Source: Spizellomyces punctatus DAOM BR117 (Eukaryota; Chytridiomycota; Chytridiomycetes; Spizellomycetales; Spizellomycetaceae). From it: 64,000 nt of DNA. Below are positions 35,153-46,027 of the stretch, piece after piece. How positions within the stretch are numbered: the first letter of the stretch is position 1; each line of letters starts with the position of its first letter. The notes below the pieces were generated by a model, which saw only the letters and a list, made by a program, of their open reading frames with translations, was not told the DNA's origin and made no database searches. The DNA lies in assembly GCF_000182565.1 (NCBI RefSeq), contig NW_015971537.1, forward strand, positions 124,001-188,000. The letters are read 5' to 3'. Both the position numbers and the translations under genes were made by a program.

Positions 35153-36276
35153 CTACGCAGAACGTAACAAACCGAGTTCTTCCAATATGCTCCTTCCTTC
35201 GTCCGAAACAGGTACGATTCCCTTCTTTGCGGCTTCTTCATCAGGAACAAAGGCTGTTCCATTGCCCAACCCAATAACCGGTAATCTCCATACTGCGACA
35301 TATTTTCTTTCCCACATGTTTTGGACCAAATGCTCATCGCTCGCATCGATGGTGTAAAAGAGGGGGAGGGAGAAATTGAATGGAGGTAACAGGGGATTAT
35401 TGTGATAGAAATCGCCAGGTTTGATATTTGTGTTTTGAAAGTTGCCTTTGCGGGGGTCGTGGAAGTTGGTTATAAGGTATTTAGCGCCTGCATCGCAAAA
35501 TAGAACGTGAGTAAACCGAGAGACCAGAGATGCATCGCAATAGGTTCACTTACCACTCCTTTGGAAGTTGCTATAAATCTTCAGGCCGTCCTCAAGTGGC
35601 AAATGCTGAATAGCATCTCTGCACAATATTGCATCAAATGCATCATGTGGAACAGCGTCCATGGCTAGATCTAGGTTGACGAATCGCATATTGGGTTTGT
35701 AAAGATATTTGCGCATGTTTTGTATTATAACGTTGGGTACAATGTCTGCGCCGGTGTACGCGATTTTGGAGAAAGAGGGGATTCCGGGCTGCCAGTTACA
35801 GTCGCCGCAGGGAGCGTCAAGAAAGGTTTGAATAGAAAAGTGATTGATGACGGTATCGATAAAGTTGCGAATTCGGGCTAGTGGAATGCGTGAAACGCGT
35901 GTCCAGAACAGTATTACTGACAACAAAAATGCTTACCAGTGTTTCTGACAGTCGATCCAGGACCAGATCTACTCTCAGGATTTCCCCATCCATTATTTTC
36001 AAAGATGCTCACAAAGGTGTTCTTGCGCTCCGCATCGGGATCAACCTGTGGGGTGACAACCTCAACGGGCGGGGCAGGTTCTGCTTCTGAGCTTTGCTGC
36101 AGAAGAATCTGGTCTGGAACCCTTGGCTGCAGTTTGGAGGCTGCAGGAATGGATGGTTCAAGGTTTGTAGCGTCATCGGTCGCGGGTGATCGCAAAGAGG
36201 AAAGGAGGAAGATAAAGGTGCAGATGAACAAGAGGAGAAGGACTGTTCGCATTCGCCGTGACATTCTGGGATTCAT
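35153..36276 (-). CDS. Membrane-anchored class I SAM-dependent methyltransferase
   Basis: Three exons: 36276-35937, 35877-35554, 35487-35153; 332 residues. The N-terminus has a basic cluster then a hydrophobic segment (VLLLLFICTFIFLLSSL), so a type II signal anchor, followed by a Pro/Glu-rich stem. The catalytic domain begins FENNGWGNPESRSGPGSTV and has FLDAPCGDCNWQ (motif I), YTGADIVP, FVNLDLAMDAVP and DAILCRDAIQHLPLEDG, then KYLITNF. The pattern FENxGWG..ESxSGPGS with DAPCGDxNW is that of a family common in bacteria, algae and plants; substrate unknown. The topology implies a Golgi- or ER-lumenal catalytic domain acting on a glycan or peptide. Its start is 296 bp from the divergent MSH6 start. 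Confidence 0.8.
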
Positions 36277-36572
36277 GAATAAAGTGCAAGGGCGGAAGAA
36301 GACAACGACCCACAATATATAGCACCGTAACGCCCCCCCGTCTAATTTCAAAGTCTATTCGTTGATGCTCCCAAAACAAAAAATGCGGAAAATGCAAATC
36401 AAACGGTCTGTTGGGGTCCTGGCGGTCGGCACCCGTGGCTTTTTGGCGGTGTGGCGACCAAAGTGGCTGTAAAAACCCATTATCCAAATTAGGTTAAATG
36501 AGTCTGGACAATTGAGTTTGGTTTATCCCACCAGGCTGTCCGAATCCTAGCTTTTTAGCTCGTTTGGACGAA

Positions 36573-39500
36573 ATGCCATTGAACGAGCAGAATACCCCCC
36601 GCAAGAGGGAAGACATGAGTAGACAGAGCAAGACCCCTAGGTCGCAACAGACGACCTTGACTTCATTTTTCGGTGTTCCCAAACGCGAGGTTGGGACTCC
36701 TACTCCTCGACGAGGAGTTGCTGAAGGTAGTGTTGTAGTTCATGCGGTAGTGCACATGGGTGAAGCAGACATGTATGGAAGGGGTTGCTCGCTGTCTCTG
36801 GAACCATCAATGCGTCTTCCGTCTTCTTTCCATAAGCTTTCTAATGCGTCATGTCATATAGTCCGCGAACATTCGAGTCCCGTGGGACGGTCAAGTCCCT
36901 CAATATGCCCTTCTCCCACGCCACACAACAAAGATACTGTCCAACGAGGACAACTCCTCTCTCCAACCCTACCAAAGTCGTCCTTGAGTACACCACCTGC
37001 CACCGTTCTATCTTCTCCATCCAACCGGGCCCCCGGCCGGGTCTCGACTGGCAATAGCATAATAAATGATACGGCACAGAACGACGACCCGGATGATGAA
37101 GATGTAGTCATTGGGTTTCGAAGAAGGCTGAGAAAGCGAAGTAGCGCTGTGTATATTGAGTCAGATGAAGAGGACACTGAAAATGTTGCCCATAATGGAG
37201 CGCGAGCTTCGGGAAAGAGACTTAAACTCGGGGACAGCGATGATGAGGGAGACACATGGAAACCGCTCGAAGAGAAAAAAGATGCAACCGATTCGGAAGA
37301 CGGTATGGAAGTTGACGACGTAGATGATGAAGAAGGTGTCACTCCAATGAAGCAGGCCAAAACGCCCAAGACACCCAAAACACCCGCGCGTGTGAACAAT
37401 GCTATACCACAAGCACGCAGTGCTTCTTCAGCGAAATTGAAGGATTTTTCCATGACACCCAGCTCAGTCAAGAAAGGCTCAAGTTTTCTAAGTCCGTTGA
37501 ACTCTGAGAAGAAGAAAGCGCGGGCCGAAACGTTTAAGCAAAAGAACGAGGATCGCTATTCGTGGTTGTTGGATATAAGAGGTGTGCTTCCAAGTACATT
37601 GTTCATCCATATGGGGAACCTCACTTATACCTCTCTGAACAGATCATGAAGGCCGCCGTCCTGATGATGAGAACTACGACCCTCGGACTTTATTGATACC
37701 AGATGCTGCTTGGAAGTCATTCACACCATTTGAAAAGCAGTTTTGGGAAATCAAGTCAACGCACTGGGATACAGTGGTATTCTTTAAGAAGGGCAAAGTG
37801 GGTTGATTTATTACTGCCATGTATTTTGCGTGCTTCTGAACCGTTTGGAAACAAAGTTTTATGAGCTGTACGAAAAAGACGCTGATATTGGACATCAGCA
37901 TTTTGACCTGAAATTGACGGATCGGGTCAATATGCGAATGGTTGGCGTGCCTGAGAGCTCATTTGATCACTGGGCCGCCCAATTCCTGGCCAAGGTAGTG
38001 TCCTGCCTTCATTTTTCTGAGGCCTCGCAAACACAAGCTCAACCACTTTAGGGCTACAAAGTAGCTAAAGTCGATCAGATGGAGACCGCCGTAGGAAAAG
38101 CCATGCGTGACCGCGAGAAAACGACCAAAACGCAAGATGATAAAATCATTAGGCGGGAATTGAAATGCATTTTGACCACTGGCACGCTGGTTGACGCTGG
38201 TCTGTTGACGAATGACATGGGGACGTATTGCATGAGTATCAAAGAGAGATTGGATGCGGATCATCTTCCACCCTCTTTTGGTGGTATGTCCATGGCTTGC
38301 TTTGCTCAGCTTTTATCCTCTTCCTCACGGGTCGCTGTCTCATAGTGGCGTTTGTTGATACTGCGACATCGGAATTCTCTCTCTGTTCGTTCGATGACGA
38401 TGTTGAGAGAACCAGATTAGAAACCCTCATCATGCAGCTCAAGCCAAAAGAAGTCATTTTGGAGAAGGTAACTGCAATGATGCCATCCCTGCTCCGGCAA
38501 CCGTCTTCAACTGAGACTTCCCACTCATTCTAGGGTGCCTTCAGTAAAGCGTCCGCTCGGATTTTGAAGAACAATTTGCGTGAACTTCAAATTAATATGC
38601 TTGTGCCGGATAAAGAATTTTGGGCACATGAGACCGTTTTGGATGAGATCCGCGGTGGAAAATACTTTGCCGGAGGGGAGGGCGAAAGTGACGGAGAGCA
38701 GTCCTGGCCTGCTGCTCTGAAGGAAGCTCAACCCCTTGCTCTAGGTCAGTAATCGTGAGGTCATGTATTTCCTTAAACTTACTAAATCATCACGTTTCTT
38801 CAGAGGCCCTCGGTGGCCTTCTGTCGTATCTTCGATCCTTGATGATCGACAAAGAGCTGGTCTCAGCTAGAAATTTTCACACATACGATCCAATCCGGCA
38901 TGTTGGAAGTCTCATTCTCGATGGACAGACCCTAATCAATCTCGAGATTTTCGAAAACACATCCGACGGTACGGACGCGGGGTCCTTACACAAACTGCTC
39001 AATCATTGTGACACACCCTTCGGAAAGCGTCTCTTTAAACGTTGGTTGTGCCACCCACTTCGCTCTATTCCTGAAATCAATGATCGGTTGAACGCTATAG
39101 ACGATCTGAATAGCATTTACGGGCAACAGGAAAAACTGCAAATGTCACTCCGCAAGTTGCCGGACCTGGAGCGAGTTATCTCCCGAATCCATGCGGGCAC
39201 GGTTCGGGTGCGGGAATTTTTGGCTGCCTTGAGCGCTTTCAGATCAATTGGGGTAGGTGCGAATTGTGCATTGACAAATGATAAACCTGACACATTACCT
39301 CACCAGGATTTGATGGAAGAGATGAAACCCTTCATCGACGAATTCACATCAGTTAGACTAAAGCGCATATTTGAATCGGGCATGCCCGACAAGCTCATTG
39401 AAAGTCTGGACTACTTCATGAAGGCCTTTGATCATGTCACTGCAGCGGCAGCGGAGAGGATAGAATTGCACCGAGGGTACGATGCGGTGTTCGATAAGGC

Positions 39501-41458
39501 TTGTGAAGCTATCGAAGGGATTGAGGAAGAATTGGAGGTTCATCGACAGGAGTGTGAGAAGAAATTGAAGTACGCATCTGGAGTCGGTGCTCTTGATGGA
39601 AACGATGTTGGCTGATTTTCCGCATCTGCAGATGTAAGATCAAATACAAGGACATGGGCAAGGTGAGAATTGGTCGGCATGTTTTCTTCATGATTTCGCG
39701 ACCTTGACGAATCCCCGTATAGGAACTCTTTACGATGGAAGTACCAAAGAACACCAAAGTCCCTCGCGATTGGCACATCAAATCAAACACCGCGGTAGGT
39801 ACCCATGAAGAAGAACAACCCTCTTAAACTGCAAATGTTAAATCTTTATCCAGTCTGTGAGCAGATATTGGGATCCTACCGTAGAGAACCTGGTTAGAGA
39901 TTTTCTAGAAGCTCGCGAAGTAAAAGAGGAAGCCCTCCGAAATATCAAGACCAGATTATGTGCGAAATTTGATTCTCATTATATGGATTGGTTGGCGGTT
40001 GTAAAGAGCATTGCAGAGTTGGATTGTTTGATGAGTCTTGCGACGTGCCAGAGGAGTATTGGTGGTAAGTGGTGGTCTGGTACGTCAAGTAATGTTCCTA
40101 GATCATCTCATGACGGAAAATCTCCACAGAACCTAGATGTCGCCCAGAGTTTGTAGAGTCTGAAACAAGTATATTGGAGATTGATGAGATGAGACATCCT
40201 TGCATCACTCATGGGTAAATGCATGATATTGTTGCCATTGGAGAGCTGTGTTTGCTCTGTCTGACCTTGTGGTTGTGTAGAGCGGTCAGTGACTTTATAC
40301 CCAATGATCTACACTTTGGTGGAGGTGATAAATCGAATATGGTCTTGCTGACTGGCCCGAATATGGTGGGTTCAGTGTGGTACGTTTACTCCATCAGGAA
40401 TCAGCTAATGGAATATGTTCTCGTGGTAGGGCGGGAAATCTACGCTACTTCGCCAGGTATATCAGGATCATAAGAGGACTGAAGTCATTACTCACATATG
40501 TCCCGCAGACTTGCATTGCTGTCATAATGGCCCAAATGGGATGCTACGTCCCTGCACGGCGCTGCCGTATGACGATTTTTGATAGGATCTTTACACGATT
40601 GGGTAAGGATGCCAATGTAAGATTTGATGGTTGAAGGGTGGGGGTTGAAAAATTGCACATTTAGGGGCAAACGACAATATTCTTGCCGGTCAGTCGACAT
40701 TCATGGTTGAACTTGCGGAAACGTGCAAGATCATGCGGGAAGCTACACCGCGATCCCTCGTTATTCTGGATGAGCTCGGCCGAGGAACATCAACTTTTGA
40801 TGGGTTAGCAAACATTGGTCTACTGGCGTTCGCTATATTCATTGGCTGACCCTTTGTCATGTAGTTATGCTATTGCGTATGCGGTCTTGCATCATTTGAT
40901 CACACATGTCCGCTGCCTCGGGCTGTTTAGCACTCATTACCGTATGCTTACCACCGAGTTTGCTGATAACTCGTTAATAACGATGAAGTACATGAGTTTC
41001 CTTACCGATGAGGAAAAGTGAGCTTCAAATTCAGTGCTTTGTCTTATTTTCTGTCGCAAGGATGTGCCGAATGCTGATTCTGTTTTTATTTTCTTATGAA
41101 AGGCGCGAAGTCACCTTTTTATACAAATTGACAGACGGAAGCTGTCCGAAGAGTTATGGGATGAACGTCGCGAGCATGGCTGGTGTGCCCATTGAAATTG
41201 TTGAGAAGGCCGATAAGATTGCGGCCAGTTTTCAGGATAGCAAGGAGGCGTTAGGGGAAAATGCGATGGAGTAAGTTTTCAGGCAGTGGTCGGTGTTTTC
41301 AAATCATTTATTTCTGACTCGCAAACGCTTGCGTCTGTAGGAGACCTGAATATAGGCTCACACGATTAGCAAACTTTGCCGAACTAATGGCTGCAACGAA
41401 AGAGCCCAAAAATTCCTTTGAGCTCGTAAAAACGATCTGGAGAGGACTCCGTGCTTGA
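36573..41458 (+). CDS. MSH6: DNA mismatch-repair protein MSH6
   Basis: Exons: 36573-37581, 37643-37797, 37857-37994, 38052-38283, 38346-38467, 38534-38744, 38804-39252, 39307-39569, 39632-39662, 39723-39794, 39854-40064, 40130-40214, 40281-40365, 40430-40456, 40509-40602, 40665-40803, 40865-41017, 41103-41270, 41341-41458; 1253 residues. A PIP box QTTLTSFF (residues 26-33) at the N-terminus binds PCNA. A disordered acidic linker follows. The mismatch domain has [16 protein letters not shown] (Phe-X-Glu). Then come [39 protein letters not shown] (Walker A), [16 protein letters not shown] (Walker B) and [12 protein letters not shown]6 pairs with MSH2 as MutS-alpha. A possible 135-nt in-frame intron (36727-36861) in the linker would give 1208 residues. 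Confidence 0.95.
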
Positions 41459-41660
41459 GATCCGGAGGTGCATATAGACCTTGTCCTCGACGAATGCGTC
41501 TGTTTATTGGGAACGATTGGGAATGTTTGGGAATTTCGATGGCGGCCCCAAGGGGATGTTTTGCGCCTTCTATTACTAAGGAGTAGATGATGGGTTATCC
41601 AAATTGTATAATTTAGACTTCATGCTCCAATTGTAATCATTGGATGTTTAGAGCTTTTTT

Positions 41661-44600
41661 TCACAACGTCCCGATAACATCCCATCGAATAATTCGTGCA
41701 TCGTCCGTAACTGCCATCAATATCCTGAAAAACAGATACGCCTGGTAAAAATAAAATGCAATGTGAAATTATATATGACCACACCCACGTCTCATCCCGC
41801 GCAAAAGCCAAAGCCCTGATCTGAACGGGCTTCTTTGGGCCTCCAATTACAACACGCATCCGACCAGTTGGGTCATCTTTTTTTGCAATATCGTCGATTT
41901 TATCCGCGACGCTCAGTTGAAGCAGGTAGGGTATGTCCTGTTGGGTTCATTGTCAGCTTCAGGTGAATAGCATGATAGTGTTGGCAGTGTTGTACCCATA
42001 TGTAAATCTCTCCCATCATGTTTCCGACAGCTAGATACCGGCCTGATGGACTTAGGGTTGCGCGGACAAACCATAGGGAATGGTCATCTTGCTCTGGATA
42101 CTAAAGCAGAACAGATGTGAGGTTCATTTCTATGTGGTACAACTGGCCCAGCTTGTCACACGACTTACTTCAAATTGATGACAGTAGAAGATGTCTTGGC
42201 TGATGACCCTCTTGGCCTTCAATACATACAAGACTCGTCAATTCATAATTTGAAGGACTCTAGAACGTAGCATGCTACTCACTGTGTTAGACAATTTGGT
42301 CCTCCGTTCGATTTCTGGCTGAAACATCTACCATGCTGAACACTGAGCACATAGCCATAACAAGACCAGATCAGAACAGCAGACAATCCTACCCTGATGC
42401 AGCTTTCCGTTGATTTGGCCAGACACAGATCCCCCCACCACTGAACCCAGTCCACGTAACCATGCCATACGTATGGAGATGACATGATGGGTATTTTTTC
42501 AAATGCCAACGAAGCAGGCTGCTTGTCTTTCCTATCGGATGACGAAGATTTCCATGAAGAACGTCTGGTACGATTTATTCGGCCTCGGTAGTATGCGGCA
42601 GGAGGGAGGGAAGATGGCTGCCCTTGGTAAGAGTAGGCTATTGCAGAGCGGATTGAGCGTGTATCGGTGTTCCAGAGGCGCACTAATTCAAGTGAAGTTA
42701 GAGGCAGTCCGTATGGCTGGCAGTGGCTGCTGAACCGACACTCGACTGTACCTGTTCCGTCCTTTTCACCGACCAGAAGTTTCTTCCCAGTGTGATGCCA
42801 AGCCTAAGTGCTGCCTCAACACTATGTGTATCCGTGAAATAAACACATAGTTTAATCATACCAATGAGAGTAATCCCATCCTTTGAAATTCAGTTGCGGT
42901 CATGAATATCGCAATCACATGACCCGTTTTGCCATTCCAGAGTCGAGCAGATAAATCACAAGAAGCAGTTGCGAATAGGAGCGGATCTTTGGGATGCGTC
43001 TTGATGTCATTGACATGCTAGACGCAAAATAATCAATGCGTGCTCGTTTGAACGACGGGACGGAACCGCACAACCACTTACAGACCCATGCGAATGTAGA
43101 TGCTATTACAGCGAATTAGAACATTGACGCTCAAGCCGGCCAACTCAGTCGTCCTAACCTTATACTCTCCACTATCCGCATCAAAGACCATCAAAAAGCC
43201 ATCAGATCCACCAGCAGCAATATGACACTTGGCTTCCTTCTCATCATATAGCCAATCACAACAAAACACGTCAGGAGGTTCGTGGACAAGATCAATACCA
43301 GCATATACTAGTGGATTCAGCGGCATCTAGTCAAGATATTATGAGGAGCTTGCGCTATTCACTTTATTGGCTACTGAAATTACCTGTTTGCTTAAATCCC
43401 ACTTGCGTTTCATCTTCGTCTGTTTACCCGGTATTGACGTCCATATGGATACCTAAAGTAGATCATCATTTTCTGCCCATGAACCAACCGGAATTCCTGG
43501 ATCTCACCTGGCCACAGCCAACGACAGCAAATTCAACTCCTGTAAATAGGTTCGCTCGCACATCGTAGAGCTTGTCATTCACTGGCTGTCTTTTCGTGGA
43601 TGTGGGCTTTTGGAACCTGCGTACTGGAACTTGATGGACTTGAGCCCGCCCGAATAAAGGAAGAGGCTGGTAGCCGACGTCAACGTCGTCTTCTTCGTCC
43701 TTGTCCGAAGAGGATGCGGGGCAAGGTGTGCTTTCAATGTTAGCATCGTCTAGTGTACCGTCAGAGTAGGTCGCTACATTCGCCGAAGTGGTCCGGGGAC
43801 GTTTGATTGCGATCTGCGGATCACTGTCCTCGATACGCCGGGCGCGTTTTCTATATCTCTTTAATCTTCGTTCTAACAGACTCTCATCATCAGATTCGTC
43901 AGCTGCCGAAAGCCGATCTGATTCCGCTTTCAGCCACATCTCGGAGAGGTTCCCCGGGTGGTATCTAGGGGGGTATCTTTGGTCGGGCGATCTGGCTTTC
44001 GGCAGTGACATACGTGATTTTGACCTCGTTGCTGAGGATTTACCTTGGAAGCTTCTGTCAGAGACGGCAACCTTTTCCTTTTTTAAGAAGTCAGAGATTG
44101 ATGAGAGACCCTCCGGGACACTGTCGGGGAAACCAATCTTCACCGGAATTGCACCAGCTAGCAACCCGTCGCCATTTGTTATAGTACGGGAAGTAACGTT
44201 TTCAGGCCTGACGCCATCAAAGGAAATATTAAGTCGTGTGTCCACATTAGAGCCTCCTGTCGTAGGGGATACGGCGAGTCCAGTAGCAGTACTAACGGGA
44301 AAAGCAGAGCCGCGAGAGGATTCAACGACCACTGTTGACTGAAAATTTGATGAATCCAGCGAAAACGATCCATTTATGTGGGATATCGATATTGATTCTG
44401 TGGCGGTCGAGGCGTCGCTATGACATGGATCATCCCCAGCAGCACTCTTTGTTGCTAATTTGGCCGGTTCTCTTTGTTTGCGCTTCTGTCCGGTTGTATA
44501 TCGACATGGCGCGTTCGGCTCTGTACATTGCTTCGTCAAATCAATGAGATCATGGTCAAGAATACGTTCTGCTATCACTTGAGGATGGGTCTTATGCTTC

Positions 44601-45202
44601 TTTCGAAGCCGTTTACGGTGGCGCCTCCCTTCTTGAACCAGATTCACAATACATGCTTTGACATTGTGTTGTCTCCTCCCTTTTCTGTTTTTCGATCTGA
44701 GCTTCCCTTCATCGTCCGATTCTGATGTTATGAGTACGACTTCCGTCAAGCGATCATTTGTGGAGTTCTGAACAACGACATGATCCGAATCCACTAAGTC
44801 AATGACAGTCTCTTGACCAGCAGGAGTTACGGGGCTTCCCTTGTTTGAGCTGCTGATGTCGTTACTGCCCAGTTGTGGTGTTTCAGGGGTAAGCTCGGAC
44901 ACTGTTGGCAGAGTCGACATGTCCTGCATCGTTAACTGATCCGCGACTTCCACTACACCATTGATATGACTGACAGCTTGACTGACGCCTTCCATTCCAT
45001 TTTCTAAGCTGTATGGCTGAAAGTCATCTGGAGCACGCTGGTCTGCGACCATAATTACATTCTGGTCGACATGATCATCAACCATCACGCCCCCGGGTAG
45101 TGTGGAATTTTGGTGGGGTGTCCCAAAATGCCTGCCCAAACCTCCGTGGATAAAATTTTGAAGTTCTATTCCCGAAATCCGAAATGACCAACGATATGTC
45201 AA
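41661..45202 (-). CDS. EED: EED/ESC-type Polycomb WD40 protein with long N-terminal extension
   Basis: Twelve exons: 45202-43508, 43452-43384, 43326-43159, 43102-43082, 43017-42862, 42803-42752, 42682-42393, 42327-42283, 42216-42169, 42100-41996, 41937-41789, 41724-41661; 953 residues. The C-terminal part tracks EED blade by blade: LFTGVEFAVVG, VFCCDWLYD, AAGGSDG, HVNDIKTHPKDPLLFATAS, ARLWN, VRLWNTDT, GYVDWVQWWGDLCLAKSTE, LWFVRATLSPSG, LAVGNMMGEIYIWD and ILMAVTDDARIIRWD. EED is the PRC2 subunit that binds H3K27me3. Positions equivalent to the aromatic cage appear aromatic (Phe, Phe, Trp, Phe). The first exon adds about 560 disordered residues with basic patches (RRHRKRLRKKHKTH), unlike the short animal N-terminus. 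The 21-nt exon and a 57-nt intron restore the YKHLHSHGSHVNDIK frame. Confidence 0.85.
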
Positions 45203-45367
45203 TGTGCGCTGGAATGCCGTTTCAGGTATTCAGGTATCGTGGTCAGCGGATGCGGCTCATGCGGCTTCAATATTATTGAGACCGAGCTTTTCGCCAGTAT
45301 AATAGTCGTTTCAGGGACAGATGGCAAGGGCCCTTGTGCACGCTGGACTGATATCGGTCAAGAAAAA

Positions 45368-45694
45368 TTACTGCTGTGCGGGGAACTCTGACGGGAATGC
45401 TGAATCTGTTGTACAATGCGTCGGGTTGGAAATGATATAGTCAGTGGAAATTCTTTCGAAGATGCCAGGGAAGCATTTTGAGGCAGCAGTGAGCACGGCT
45501 TCATTACCCATTTGGTGTTTAAGTTTGAGCTGACGAATCTGGCGATCTAAAGATTCCGTTTCGTATTCAAGCAAGGGATTTTTAACATATGTCCAAAAAC
45601 ATATCTGCACCAAAACGGACGAGGGAAAACTTTCAGTCATTGAGTGTAAGAAGAAGTTTCGACTGAGATCTTCCAATGATTCATTTGCCAGCAA
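45368..45694 (-). CDS. Hypothetical small protein upstream of EED
   Basis: A 108-codon frame, 165 bp upstream of EED on the same strand. It has a helical, Leu-rich look with LEYETESLDRQIRQLKLKHQ, a short coiled-coil stretch, and CFPGIFERISTDYI. The composition is protein-like, but no family is recognised. It could be an independent small gene, or 5' exon sequence of a longer EED transcript. Confidence 0.4.
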   Translation of the reverse strand: MLANESLEDLSRNFFLHSMTESFPSSVLVQICFWTYVKNPLLEYETESLDRQIRQLKLKHQMGNEAVLTAASKCFPGIFERISTDYIISNPTHCTTDSAFPSEFPAQQ

Positions 45695-46027
45695 AGGAGG
45701 TCATTGCAGTTTCCGGATTGTCTCATCCAAGGTTCAACCCATGTCAGACATCCGTGTAATTATCCTTCGCTATGCGTTTGTGTGTTCCTCGATATTTCTA
45801 TCTATGCATGTATTGTGTGCAGGATACATACCTCTTTTGCGTTCGGCTTCCTTCCCAATAGTGCAAAATCGTCGTCCCCCAGGTCTCAACACTCTCCAGA
45901 TCGAACTCCCAGCGTAAGCGCATCAGGTGAATCTAGTCAGGTGATCTGATCATGTCAGCCAATTGAAGCATGTCCGAAATGCAATACGCTCAAGAGCGAT
46001 CGCGGTCGGCTTGACATCTTCCTCGTC
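45695..46027. other. Divergent promoter region
   Basis: Between the small hypothetical (-) and the MABP1/WDR62-like gene (+). No gene seen; the ORF at 45704-45949 has no family feature. Confidence 0.45.

Noticed and set aside
36854-37471. 205-codon Ser-rich minus-strand ORF
   Set aside because: Antisense of the acidic MSH6 linker; the poly-Ser arises from complementary GA-rich codons.
43788-44342. 184-codon ORF on the + strand
   Set aside because: Antisense shadow of the long first exon of EED; Ser-rich with no known motif.
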